A stretch of DNA of 64,000 nucleotides from Lumbricus rubellus (Eukaryota; Annelida; Clitellata; Crassiclitellata; Lumbricidae), in the NCBI GenBank assembly GCA_945859605.1, contig OX243811.1:67330395-67394394 (forward strand), given 5' to 3'. Shown piece after piece: positions 33,104 to 41,822 of the stretch; within the stretch, counting starts at the first letter, position 1, and each line of letters begins with the position of its first letter. The notes below the pieces were generated by a model. The model made no database searches, was not told the origin of the DNA, and worked only from the letters and a program-made list of their open reading frames with translations. The translations under genes were made by a program, and so were the position numbers.

Positions 33104-34749
33104 TACACTTACAATGATATTGTTAAGGCAATAGATAATAATAATTATTATAATTCAAACAAATTGGCATGCTTCTGTCTCTCTGTCTCTCTATTTTGTT
33201 CGCCTCTCTGTTTGTGCGCCACTCGTCCGTCTGTCCACCTCTCTATCTGAATTTGTGTATGTCCGTACTTCTGTCTGTCTGCCTGTTAGTCTGTGCATGT
33301 TTCTCTCCGTCTGTATGTATATTCTTGCCTGTCTGTATTTTTGTGTGTCTGTATTTGTTTAGTCTGTCTGTCCGTCATTCTGCCTGTCCGTCTATTTGTC
33401 TGTCCTTCTATCTGCCTTTCAGTCCTTCTGTCTGTCTGTCTGTCTGTCTGTGTCTGTCTGTCTGTCTCTTTTCGTCAATATAACTGTCTGTCCTTTTGTT
33501 GCTCATCTAATAAAGGAAGCCGTCAGAGGCGTAGATCAATTGCCTGATAAAGAATCCTCTCCTCTCCTCTCCTCTTCTCTTGTCTCCTCTCCTCTCATCT
33601 GCGTGTAGCCTACTCGTCGATATCTTCATTGTTTAAATGTCTCACATAAATCAACTCTAATCATCGCAGCACATCCGCCGTCCTTTCTAATTGTCGTCGC
33701 CACCATCATCGTCATTGTCATCATCACCACCATCATCATCACCACCATCATCGCCATTGTAATCATCATCATGGTCATTGTCATCATCATCATCATCATC
33801 ATCGTCGTCATCATCATCGTTCAATACAAAGGCCACCGTGGACACCTGAGCAAAGTTTTACTCGATTGTGACCGTTCACCATTTCTGAAAATATCTCTGC
33901 ATGAATGCATGTTAGGTAATGTGTGAATGAGCACACGAATGAGAGTGCGTATGCATGTATGATGCATGCATACATTATTGCAGATGATATTTTCAAGATA
34001 TATGGATAGGTTTTGATGGAATAAGCCTTTGGCCCTATTTTCGATCTTAGCAACTCGGATGTAGGCCTATAGGCTACTTGTATAGCCTACTTGACTTCAA
34101 TATTGCATCTAATCTCAGTTCACGCCAAATTTCAATACTCTTTTCCTAAACATACAGTGTGGATGTCACATAAATAAGCCGTCTATAACTATAAGCGATT
34201 CAGTCTGCAAGCTAATGTGATGTATGTGCCTTATAAATTATTTTTACCACTAACATTTAGCTTTTGTGGAAACGATTGGTTTTTTGGGGGAAGAAAAATG
34301 TTGTGACACGGTGCTATTGGAATGGAAGGTTTTGGTAAATTTTCAAAACAATCGGTGCGTAACTTTGGGCGTGATCGTGACCGCACTATTTGAAAGTTTC
34401 ATTTTTATTTATATAGATTATTTTGAGATTGTTCTTACTCAATGTTCCCGCATGTACGCTTGTATGTGAATCGGTAAAGTACGTAGTTGGTTACTTACTT
34501 ACCAGCAATCATAAATTATAATTATATGCTGTATATTATATATTATATTATATAATGTTGTTGGTGCGGTTAAGAAAGGAGATATAGGATAATCCAAAGC
34601 AGTTGTATTTATGTCGTCATTGTTGTTGCAGTGACCTAGCGACAGCTGGTGACTACGGTGGAACTGAACTCCTATCGACAGAGGGAGCCAGTGATCACAA
34701 GAGAACAGACGAGAAGTGTGTGACGATGATTGTGACATCCATTCCCTGA
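21525..34749 (+). CDS. Small two-pass membrane protein, proposed three-exon gene
   Basis: Three exons fit by splice signals and phase: 21525-21583 (ATG, donor G|GTAAGA, phase 1), 31671-31905 (acceptor TTGTTGCAG, donor CTCAG|GTGAG, phase 2) and 34630-34749 (acceptor TTGTTGCAG, stop TGA). The product is about 137 residues. It has a Pro/Arg-rich cytosolic-looking start (MSRPVRPPATDKPRAP), two hydrophobic spans (LAVVGTVPVVITLSL and IIGVGFIGFGFLIIVPGMCW), a basic/Cys juxtamembrane stretch (HLYKYRFCWRH) and an acidic tail ending VTSIP. The plan recalls small two-TM proteins such as TMEM100, without proven homology. Intron 1 (about 10 kb) contains the LTR element in the same orientation and a 22-bp minisatellite; intron 2 holds a LINE tail. 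Exons 2-3 are well supported; linkage to exon 1 rests on phase, GT/AG and coding-like composition. Confidence 0.45.
21790..23150. other. Intronic or intergenic sequence with an A/G-GACTA-rich stretch
   Basis: No gene apart from the LINE remnant at 22362-22444. Between 22550 and 22990 the motif (T)AGACTA / ACTAGA recurs irregularly, perhaps an old degenerate tandem repeat. Confidence 0.45.
22362..22444 (-). mobile_element. LINE C-terminal remnant
   Basis: The - strand reads REATRERINWRGYIRDIARAA and ends ADGTR-stop. This matches the usual C-terminus of many non-LTR retrotransposon reverse transcriptases (arginine-rich helix with W-R-x-x-I-R-D). Nothing upstream is recognisable, so it is only a tail fragment. 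Confidence 0.55.
23155..23480. repeat. (TCTG)n / (TCTA)n microsatellite
   Basis: TCTCTCTG and TCTATCTGAC tetramers, degenerate. No coding signal. Confidence 0.85.
23860..23920 (+). repeat. Dispersed LINE-type 3' tail
   Basis: GGGAGCGCGTCTGAG, then CTTGAAGTGGCTCTATATAA and ATTCATGA. It matches the 3' end of the CR1/L2-like LINE at 60268-60335. Confidence 0.6.
23985..24451. repeat. 22-bp minisatellite, left part (split by the LTR element)
   Basis: About 21 copies of GATGCTGTAGATTGGCCAATGT and its ATTATCCAATGT variant. The array continues at 30735 beyond the retrotransposon, so one original array was split. Confidence 0.93.
24452..24971 (+). repeat. 5' LTR
   Basis: 520 bp, starting TGTCAGCTAATTTAATCAG and ending GACTTGTGACA. 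I find no difference from the right LTR. It is followed by TTTGGTGGCAGCGGTGGGAT, the expected place of a primer-binding site; the priming tRNA was not identified. Confidence 0.95.
24972..25303 (+). other. Retrotransposon leader
   Basis: Untranslated leader between the LTR and the gag ATG. Near its start the segment TAACGATCCAAGTTGCAGG occurs twice in tandem and a third time in part. Confidence 0.7.
25304..29536 (+). CDS. Gag-protease-integrase polyprotein of the Gmr1-type element
   Basis: One 1410-codon frame without a lesion. Residues about 90-340 are a very long charged Glu/Lys/Arg/Gln coiled coil. The region near 327-480 is a retrotransposon capsid-like domain. A CCHC zinc knuckle (CHNCNSDKHLIKHC) lies near 590. 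The aspartic protease active site ALIDSGTE is near 710. An acidic linker follows at 820-930, where RT would sit in an ordinary gypsy element. The integrase begins near 976 (H-x-H-C-C finger, GGHLGEEKT, CKSCEKC); its catalytic residues are Asp in MDVVGP (about 1047), Asp in TSDRGT (about 1106) and Glu in GLVERWN (spacing D-35-E), with a GPY/F-like module near 1284. The last 50 residues match the entry to a reverse transcriptase, then the frame ends where the core should begin. Confidence 0.93.
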   Translation: MEKLTEKKQANIKKMSTDRLIKLLIEADLDAEEVEQMSREELMRNLAEVWAKKEEEEEGAVGGVAEKPVEKPEAPMSIEALLQFMMMSRQEEKQKEEQRRQKEKERRQEEKEKEERRCQEEKERKQEEKELRQHEIEKAERMRQQEIDMQKQQFQLQLEQMKLDRDEAERRRMELMIEYEKARKSDEEIRKQQIEDKKAREEEKEKMRLQELERAEEIRQEEFQAGKDNLEKAEREREEQMQLEQKKLAIKEAQLKEMAIEKEERRKQLELLQQKIEQEELRRIEDQDRLKKRDEDDRKSREVSEQIRLRESETMVSKIKKIGDAMKHVLPKMPYDMMEVPLYFETVENAFNSFAVEKQYWVKLLLPLMTPRARTVLNRLSFENLDKYDAVKEHLLKEFKLTAREYRSRFADAKKTAEETYTMFTARLKNLLNYYVRSRRVDKDYEKLFDLLVADKLKECLPPGPLQFVLAKEGTECLEASNVADLADIHVNNRIGVMFQDKPKFEAWDNSPKQPKWNKDSKDTGSQAKSNDAKKDDYSGKQWSQDKQQSTWDRQAYNRTPPLGRPTESNASYTPYNKWENKEQRSFIKKRCHNCNSDKHLIKHCQAPGAANLRKNFSRSAENLRVNQIQVINAPPGWEEQCNQETEVKSVMKCTPQFTIQKEAIKTTSIAEICRETKSKEECQRIKKISLQHVNVEIRGTDGQPVQVEALIDSGTEIPVINEELLKGTTVEEIGRVHLQCVAGEPIPAKLVKIEVRMSGRNEGTATEDRTINIAPYLTLVCASISAELCKENPEKFLLHPEIIAELKEVPPISTLQGELQANVTTRAQSRRAEVEDGEDETINESSQEDDTESEDELNIQDDERTTSENNETEEEMAACERNDSEDSGSDAELETSMRDLFTENSNDERQLEDAKKFEEQQRNDESLKSWWRIAEDQGSEFSVVNGLLYKKHQMLDQLVYQLVLPKERRIQVMELAHESVFGGHLGEEKTRERIKLSFVWPKMRRDVVKFCKSCEKCQLKARSLVMDRVPITPIPREDVPFRRMTMDVVGPIEPKSAAGHKYCLCIVDSCTRWPTIFLLKSLTAKAVCEALMKLFIDVGVPSVITSDRGTNFTASLTREFLKLMGCCPRFDSPGHPEAAGLVERWNQTFKKMVHHVIVENPRQWHKIIPFTVWALREVPNATTGVAPYLLVYGKMPRGPLTILKESWTKEINLPPNIGVQPAKYLKNLRADMEKALIFAENCAEEKQKQYASQYNKRAKDKEFEPGENVIVLYPTSTNKLISRWHGPCTVLQRRSKYSYLVDMNENGRRIVHANKMRKFIARTLSCGLIVEEDDEFGSVVELPLKEDHAETTQKSLQLDYEQIGHLTSEQQKQLLDVLNCYADRVSDKLGLCTLVEQEVVLNPKNPNIC
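29552..30102 (+). pseudogene. Remnant of RT C-terminus and RNase H
   Basis: The translation starts in the RT thumb region (GFYRQFICNFAEIAKPLTDLT) and continues through RNase H: LYCDSSDFAVGAVLSQ, IEKEAYAIIWAL, VFTDHNPLVYL and a final VVADCLSRL. One in-frame TGA at about 29696-29698 interrupts it. The fingers and palm with the YxDD motif are wholly absent. The junction with the preceding frame lies at about 29530-29555. This part looks more A/T-rich than the gag-integrase frame. Confidence 0.88.
30220..30739 (+). repeat. 3' LTR
   Basis: 520 bp, identical in reading to 24452-24971, preceded by the purine tract ending GGAGGTAA. It ends GTGACA and is followed by the TGTAG target-site copy. Confidence 0.95.
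30735..31047. repeat. 22-bp minisatellite, right part
   Basis: About 14 further copies of the TGTAGATTGGCCAATGTGATGC unit directly after the LTR element. This completes the array that starts at 23985. Confidence 0.93.
31143..31620. repeat. Simple repeats and a LINE-type tail within intron 1
   Basis: (GAT)n at 31146-31200, (GCT)n at 31256-31280 and (TACCAC)n at 31555-31617. At 31475-31550 there is GGGAGTGCCTCTGAGTAG with CTTGAAGGGGCGCTAGAGTA and an AATAAATA tail, a diverged copy of the dispersed LINE 3' end. Confidence 0.7.
32095..32290. repeat. (TCTG)n and (CA)n microsatellites
   Basis: TCTGTCTC tetramers, then ACACAC at 32213-32243. No gene. Confidence 0.8.
32367..32603 (+). mobile_element. 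Jockey-like LINE 3' fragment
   Basis: The + strand encodes WTLLNRFRTGQGPCRAILHKWG and the Cys/His-rich CDCGQVQSMEHIVNVC...FSGGLRALH, ending in a stop at 32601-32603. It is the same domain as the end of the LINE at 14805, from another family member, inserted in intron 2 of the proposed two-pass membrane gene. Confidence 0.82.
32750..33830. repeat. (TCTG)n, (CA)n, (TCTCC)n and (CAT)n simple repeats
   Basis: TCTG-rich DNA at 32760-32960 and 33170-33475, a (CA)n run at 33045-33101, TCTCC units at 33554-33600 and CATCAT units at 33700-33820. No gene signal between them. Confidence 0.85.
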
Positions 34750-34759
34750 CACAAGCACC

Positions 34760-34840
34760 ATCAAGAACACCAGCAAGAACACCAGCAAGAACACCAGCAG
34801 GAACGCGGCAAGAACACCAGCAGGAACGCGGCAAGAGGTG
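34760..34840. repeat. 12-bp tandem repeat
   Basis: ACACCAGCAAGA/ACGCGGCAAGA units repeated about seven times, directly after the proposed stop of the two-pass membrane gene (in its 3' UTR if that model holds). Confidence 0.8.
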
Positions 34841-34849
34841 TGCGCCTGG

Positions 34850-35520
34850 AACCGACAAGTTTCGATCACGTGATGGTCAGAGTATTTGATTGGATCGCGG
34901 TTGTCAAAACAACGAATGGCGGAATTGATTGGCGAAAACAATTGGCTGTGTGATGGGCTGAAAGGGAATGGCGCAATAGATTTGTGCAATATGAAGCTCA
35001 AATGTGATGTCATTCTGACGTCAGTCGAATGCCTTGATGACGTTTCTAACCGGTGGCTCAAATACATATATATCGTCTTTTCACAAGGACCGAGCGACAT
35101 CTGTAACAGTCGTCAACCAGTGGCGATAATTACGTGAAGTGATCTGGATAAAAATGGTTGGCGTTGTAAATATTATCACGTTTCTATGACTGACGGTTGC
35201 TTACGTTTCGGCAATATTATCCATAATAATATTTATTCTCTCTTTCGTGAAAGTGTCAAGATGGCGGACTGAGTTCACTTCAGAGAATTGCTATAATTAT
35301 GATGCGAACTTTGCCATTCCATAGACATATCACGAGTCTTCCTGTTTTTCGATTTGTCTCGATTCGTTTCGTTCTCTTTTTAGCGAACACATGTTAAAGA
35401 GAATTTCTGTGCAAATGTATGCAGACTGCATACATATGCGTTAGTAAAAATGGCAGATATGGCATGATACATAGCCTACATACATAGCCTACTGTAACAT
35501 ACATTCATACATATATACAT
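34850..35520. other. Intergenic sequence
   Basis: No gene or repeat recognised between the membrane-protein gene and the (TACA)n tract. Confidence 0.4.
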
Positions 35521-35523
35521 ACA

Positions 35524-36125
35524 TACAATGTCATACATACATACATACATACATACAATTACAATTCACTTTATTGCAACCAGAAAACAAGAAAACAATA
35601 AAAGTACAAAACATGCATGCATTGGCTACAAAGGGGGGCCCAAAAAGGATGGACATACATACATACATACATACATACATACATACATACATACATACAT
35701 ACATACATACATACATACATACATACATACATACATAGCCTACATACATACATACATACATACGTACGTACGTACATACGTACGTACATACATACATACA
35801 TACATACATACATACATACATACATACATACATACATACATACATACATACATACATACATACATACATACATAGCCTACATACATACATATATACATAC
35901 GTACGTACGTACATACGTACGTACATACATACATACATACATACATACATACATACATACATACATACATACATACATACATACATACATACATACATAC
36001 ATACATACATACATACATACATACATACATACATACATACATGCATGCATGCATGCATGCATACATACATACATGCATACATACACGCATAAATACATGC
36101 ATACATACATACATACACACACATG
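35524..36125. repeat. (TACA)n tetranucleotide microsatellite
   Basis: About 600 bp of CATACATA units with two TAGCC interruptions and CGTACGTA patches that occur in two near-identical blocks (around 35735-35790 and 35872-35930), evidence of internal duplication. Unique sequence at 35565-35650 divides the start. Confidence 0.95.
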
Positions 36126-36694
36126 TACACACATACGTACACACGTTACATCTATAGACACAGCGTTTACGCATGTATGTATACTTTGTTTCTTTGTATA
36201 GGTAGGCGATGCACATAATACATACTGTCCGTTGCCATAATATTTCTTTTAAGAGCGCCGCTCTTCTGTCGGTCGCATTTTTGTCGGCGCCCGTTTTACG
36301 GGTCACCATTAAATTTTTGTCGCTTAATAAAATCTAGTGCCTCTGAAAAATGTTTATCAGCTGGATAGTTAGACATCCAGGACTTCCAAGTGTAGGCCTA
36401 CCCAGTTTAAAAACAGTGAAATTTACAGCTTGTCTTTCTATTTCTTTTAGAACGGTTGGGCCTAGTCTTAGCCTAATGCCAAGAAAATGAATTTGGAGAG
36501 CGTGATGAAACCAAATGAGCTTATAAATAATATTATTATCAGGCGTCAGTGCATAAAAGGATACCTGTAACATGAAATGCTCATTTTTACATAAGCTGTG
36601 AATAGCTGTTTTCTAACCAAGTTTAAGCGTCGTGCTTTCATTGTTCTGTTTCAAAAATCACAAAATCTAATCATCTAGACTATGTAAATGTAGC

Positions 36695-37184
36695 CTAAAC
36701 GTCGTGCATTCCATGTGCTTCATCAAATAATTTTCGACGGCGTTGCATTCTGGCGAATCTTGCAGAAGTGACAAACTCATTGAATATTTCGACAAGGACT
36801 TGGAGAAATTCTAAAAACGTGAGTAGCGTGCCTCCGAGAATCAGTCCCATGGCACTACCAATGTCACACACCAGTGTGAGCAAATCGTAGGCTGGAGTTG
36901 TTTGGATGTCGATGTAGTTTAGCTCAGAGTAGAAGATATCGAGGTAGACGAGTTCCTTGCTCAGTTTCGACATCGTCAGATTCCGTCCCTTGAACTGAGT
37001 CTTTTTCGACATGTAATTGAGAAAATGCTGTGACAGAGGACTCGTGGAGACTGAAAGAGGATATGTGGGTTGGTGACACTGGAGAGGACAATCGCAATCG
37101 CGGACCTCGCCAGAAGAAATGAATTTTCTAACTCCTTTCGACACGCAGAAATAGTACTGGTCAGGAGAGCATATTTTCACTGGA
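36695..37184 (-). CDS. DEG/ENaC channel, C-terminal exon
   Basis: The exon opens after an acceptor (GTGCACTCAG on the - strand) and encodes about 160 residues to a TAG at 36695. It contains the extracellular cysteine pattern CSPDQYYFC and CDCPLQCHQPTYPLS, a pre-TM2 segment (LVYLDIFYSELNYIDI), and the second transmembrane helix with GSAMGLILGGTLLTFLEFLQ. The basic cytosolic end is RFARMQRRRKLF. The family forms trimeric amiloride-sensitive sodium channels. The selectivity triplet is Gly-Gly-Thr rather than the usual Gly-x-Ser. Upstream exons were not found on the - strand within the window, so it may be a partial gene or a pseudogene. A short copy of the TM2-coding sequence lies at 37295-37322. 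Confidence 0.82.
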
Positions 37185-37199
37185 GCTGAGTGCACAAAA

Positions 37200-37590
37200 C
37201 AACAACAATTCAGACAGACGACGACTTGTCATAAAAAGTGCGCGTCACTAACGCTACGTTGCAAGTAAGCAATTAAGCATATTTGCACATTCTGGATCAG
37301 TCCCATGGCGCTGCCAATTTACATCACGTGATTACGACCGTTCCAAAGTTCATTATCTATTATTGAGAGATATTTCAAGATTAAGAGCAATCGAGACGAG
37401 CCATGCAACTTATTTCTCGTTTTAAGACTCCGTAAACGTGCATTACGGGCACAGGTTTGTTCTACTCGCAGCTGACGAAGTGACATAGCTACGGGCAACA
37501 CAAATTTGTAATAGGCCTATGTCGATAAGCCAGTCACACTTAGGGGTCCATATGGATCCCAGTGATAAAATCAAGTTATTGATAAAAACA
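37200..37590. other. Intergenic sequence
   Basis: Contains only the 20-bp duplicated TM2-like scrap (ATCAGTCCCATGGCGCTGCC) at about 37298-37318. Confidence 0.5.
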
Positions 37591-37600
37591 TTGCGTAGAA

Positions 37601-37894
37601 GCAAGGCCATAGCTATGGGGTGTTTTGGGTGTTTGAACACCCCCCCCCAAATGGAAAATGTAAAAAATAATATAACACATTTACTAGCACATGATGTAAA
37701 AACTATGAAATAGGGCCTAGGCCTAAAACTATGAAAACAACCTTTGAAATTAAAAATGTAAAAAATAATAGAATGCTTCCACTAGCACATAATTTAAAAA
37801 ACACGAAATTATGCGAAAAATGACGACTAAAAAAGGTCGTCAAAAATTCTGCCCCGAAGGAACCCCCCCCTGACATCAAATCCTGGCTACGGCC
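37601..37894. mobile_element. MITE-like element with terminal inverted repeats and target-site duplication
   Basis: The left end GCAAGGCCATAGCTATGG and the right end CCTGGCTACGGCC are inverted copies. TTGCGTAGAA flanks both sides (37591-37600 and 37895-37904), giving an 8-10-bp target duplication. C-runs near each end and an internal GACTAAAAAAGGTCGTC link it to the element at 39681. There is no coding capacity. An 8-bp duplication would fit hAT-type transposition. Confidence 0.75.
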
Positions 37895-37914
37895 TTGCGT
37901 AGAAACAATTGCAT

Positions 37915-38110
37915 AACCGGTCATGAGTTCCCGGACGATCCGGAGGCGGACAATTTGGAGCCTGACAATTCGTTCCGCGCAATTCGGACCGTAAAATGTC
38001 GAAGACTGCAATTTCGGGGTGGACAATTCAGAGCGAAGAATTTGGAGTCAAAATTCGGAGCCGGGCAATTCAGATTGGACAATAATTCGGACAGGACCGT
38101 TCGTAGCTGC
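37915..38110. repeat. Degenerate AATTCGGA repeat
   Basis: (G)GACAATTCGGAG-like units of 12-24 bp recur about ten times, much diverged. No coding evidence. Confidence 0.6.
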
Positions 38111-38119
38111 CAAAATTAG

Positions 38120-39680
38120 CGATGGGATTCTCACTTTTATGCCAGGTTTTCATACCCATCTTCATCACCCAAATGCGTATGTCGAATTTATTGTCATGCT
38201 CCGAATTGTCCGAACACATGGTCCAGTTATGCTGTTTTGCTTTCCAACAAAAATGTGACAGTTTCTGTGGCCTTATTGAATGATAAAATGAGATGACAAT
38301 GAAAAAAAATGAATTGAGTAGAGGAAATAGCAAGAAACAGAGAATTAACCAACATCTCTAACTCAATGTAATCTGTCTTAGTAATATTTTGAATATCTGC
38401 GAAAGGTGGAAATCTAGTTCACCACTTTAGGAAGTATAATAGTTACCTACTAGTTCTTTTCTGGCATACCAACAAAATGCTAAACTGTAGGCTATAAATA
38501 CCCACGCAACTGAAGCGTTGCTCGCATTATTTTCACATGACGTGCATACCGCATTACTGTGTCCATCACAAACAAAGGATTCACACTACTGCGAACAGTA
38601 GGCCTACATATTTTTTGTTTTCTTCCGGGTGAATAAGTTTGCCAAAACATTTAGGCCTATTGTGAAATTTTTCAATCTTGAAACATGCAAGCACAAAATT
38701 ATGAAAAGACGCAAAATGGAAATCACCAAAAATGTCTTTTAAAGAAAATTATAGTCCTGCGTGAGTTCCATTCTTTCAGGTATTCGAAGCCAGTGTAGTG
38801 TTTCACTTGTTTGGATAGGTAAGCTAAATGCATGTAGCATTCAAATTACGGCCTGTTTGAAAGATGGATATAATAATGACTGTTAATTCAACAGAATAAA
38901 TCGAGGAGTATATAATTATCTGCTAGATACTAGACATTCGTCTTTTTGCCAACAGCCACGAATAACGTTTCCGCTGACCAAAGAATTCTAATATGCCTTA
39001 ATTATTCCAACTGATATTTGAAGGCAACATGTTTTAAACAAAGACATCAGCAGGGCACACGACGTTCAACTTTCTAAAGCGCCATCTGACAGATGAGAGC
39101 CGAGCATTGCTAGGACAAAGGCGAACCCGACAGAGCAGAACTAACTGTCGGCTATTATTCGGAGCATCGTGAAGCAGGAAGACAGGCGAGACCGGCTAAG
39201 AGCTGAATATTTAATCATCTCTCCATTTCCGACTACAAACAAATTTAACTTTATGATAGGGGCTATGTTGCATTGCGCCACTGCTCCTTTGTTCCATTAC
39301 ACCGTTCTTCCATTGCTCCTTTGCTCCATTACACCGTTCTTTCATTTCTACAAAAGCTAAAGCTGTATAATGTATATAAAAAACAAACTCGATATTCTTC
39401 ACCTAATGACGGAGTCAAAAAACTTTGGCAGAAAGTCAACCATATTACTAAAAAAGAAACATCCTCACAGCATAACCATGACTCAATTCGAGTGATGGGT
39501 ACAAATAGGCCACATTTTGCTTCGGAGGCTCGTCATCGAATCCAAATTCAGAGGTCGAACCCACAATCATTGTTGGAGTATCGAGAGACAAACGTTTCGC
39601 AGAGATCGAACCGAAAGAAAATTGTGCGAAGCTCTGAAACGCGACGCCATAGTCGCAGTGATCGAATTATATGGTCTTTC
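38120..39680. other. Intergenic sequence
   Basis: No reliable gene. CATTGCTCC/TTTGTTCCATTACACCG repeats occur at 39270-39345. A short + strand stretch near 39395-39480 (KKLWQKVNHITKKE) faintly recalls LINE linker sequence but is too short to call. Confidence 0.4.
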
Positions 39681-40019
39681 CACTGGCGGAAACCTAGGGG
39701 GGGACAGGGGGTACGGTCCCCCCAAAGAAAGTGTTGCATTCGTTCCCCCCCCCCCATGTTTCAGCGCAAGGACAACAAATGTCGTGACTTTTTCGGCAGG
39801 ATGGCAAAAAAGATCTTAACTGTTGTTTGCTTGGCGAGAATCAAAAATTTGTTGACTTTTTGGTCAGACGACTAAAAAAAAGGTCATCAACTTTTTTGGG
39901 CGGTGAAAATGGAAAAATTTCTTGACTTTTTGGCCGGATAAATTTTTTTTTAAATTTTCTTTCCTTAGGCCACTCCTTCGTCCTCCTCCCAAATCTCTGG
40001 CCAGGTTTTCGCCTATGGG
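39681..40019. mobile_element. MITE-like element, C/G-run family
   Basis: The left end CACTGGCGGAAACCTAG and the right end CCAGGTTTTCGCCTATGGG are inverted repeats. The interior has GGGGGGACAGGGGGTACGG and repeated GACTTTTTGG / GACTAAAAAA motifs. The same interior phrases occur in 50131-50299. Confidence 0.7.
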
Positions 40020-40735
40020 TCTTTCGGACGGTCTGAGTCCAACCTAGCAAAGCTAGCGAAATGTAAATAGACATTGAAGACATAATATTGGTAAAGGAGT
40101 AACAATATCGACGCAGAGTTTATATGGCGCCGCAAGCAAGACATGCAGTTACTATTATGCCTCACAGAACATCCATGACTATTGACTAACTAGGTGAAAT
40201 CGTTCAAGCCAAATTCCAAGCTCATTTCGGCGAAAACCAAGAAGTCAAGCAGAGAGGACGGATTTGCGGGTAACGTTTTGTGTTTTTATGGGTATGCTAA
40301 GAGGGTAGAATAACTAAAATAAAATCACAGCACACGTCTTAGAAACAGCTCAAGAAGAAACAGACAAGTTGAGTATACATGTATGTGGGCTGTAAGTTGA
40401 GATTCTGAAGGACAGATCTAACTAACATTTTCCAGAACAGATCCACAACGTAAAGAAAAAAAACAGTGTCTAACTGTGCACACGTGAAAGTCCGATGGAA
40501 CTAATTATAGGGTGTCTCGATAGGTCGTGAACGATTTTGAATGCAGACAAATATATGTTATACACAATATAATGTGAAATGTTTTATACTGGCGGATAGG
40601 TTGTCCAAATGAGAATGTTACGCAAAACAATTAGATCACTAGCTCACTTATTCAAATGTTAGCTCCAATATCCGTGACGTCATCAAATTCGTGTCAAGTA
40701 AACGTCCAGTTAAATTAAGCCGCAAACAATATTGT

Positions 40736-40795
40736 ACGAGAGGGAGGGAGGGATGGAGGGGGAGGGAGAGAAGAGAGAAGAGAGGGAGGAGAGGG

Positions 40796-40836
<41 letters not shown>

Positions 40837-40840
40837 AGAC
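40736..40840. repeat. Purine-rich (GA)n / (GGGA)n tract
   Basis: GAGGGAGGGAGG, then GAGAAGAG and a (GA)n run of about 32 bases at 40799-40832. Confidence 0.9.
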
Positions 40841-41364
40841 CGAGGAAGGAAGAAAGACCGATGTACAGAAAGAAAAAGATAGAGAGATAAAGAGAAGTTT
40901 TTCTGTTCCGGAGCAGCATCTTCCTTTTGGCTGAACCATCAATAATACTCAGACGAATCTGGCAAGACGTAGGCTACTGCAGAAATTGTGTGCCGGAAAG
41001 CTGATTTAGTAACAGCAAAACATCTCATGGAACCTTTCCGCTTATATTAAGTTCTCGCTGCCTGGGACCATCAGGACCAAGGTGGTTTAGGCTCCCTTCG
41101 AAGTTCCCACATTGCGCTATAAAAAAATCTATATACAAGCATGCATGCATTAAACAACTAATCGAAGGGAGGTGGTAGCCAAGCAATGCATAAGCAAGAA
41201 AACAAAGGATGCCGGTCTGGTCATTGTTTTAACATTGACAGTCGAAATATCGAAGCGCATTATTGTCGCTCTACAGCGTAGAGGAGATTTTTCAGACGTT
41301 GAAACAGATGACTACAAAGATTAATAACAACACATTGAATACCACAAAACCGTTAATTAACATT

Positions 41365-41500
41365 GTTGGCAGCCTATAATGCACAAATTATATTGTTTTC
41401 TAAAATATCCCACGTTCAGTCAACAATAGCCTATAATGCACAAATTATATTGTTTTCTAAAATATCCCACGTTCAGTCAACAATAGTCTATAATACGCAA
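41365..41500. repeat. 68-bp direct tandem duplication upstream of the DEG/ENaC gene
   Basis: The segment CAGCCTATAATGCACAAATT...TCCCACGTTCAGTCAACAAT is followed at once by a near-perfect second copy, and a third partial copy begins (TAGTCTATAATACGCAAAT). It lies about 330-460 bp upstream of the start codon at 41823. Confidence 0.85.
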
Positions 41501-41822
41501 ATGATTGATAAGTGATATCTATTGCGGTCGAAGAGATAATAAAAAACGAACATTTTGAGTGTTTCATTGTTTTCATAATGTCAGAATGTAACCGACCTGT
41601 GGCCGGAACGCATAGAGTGACTCGGCCTCAGTAGGATCCAATCGATGCGTAGACATTGCTCCATGAATTCATCGCATGCGCTAAGCTTAGGCATATTATT
41701 ATTATATGAAAGCAATCCTCAACAGCGCGGATTCACAGTGGATTCGGCAGTGTGTGCATCCAAGTTGAAGCTGTGGTAATTAAGATTCGCAGAAGAAACG
41801 AAGGTGAATTTCTAGAGCAAAT

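Noticed and set aside
35528..36309. Long Tyr/Ile/His- or Cys/Met/Tyr/Val-repeat open frames
   Set aside because: Translation of the (TACA)n microsatellite on both strands.
39273..39875. 200-codon frame at 39.3-39.9 kb
   Set aside because: It runs through the CATTGCTCC repeat and into a MITE with C/G runs; no conserved motif beyond a faint LINE-like scrap.
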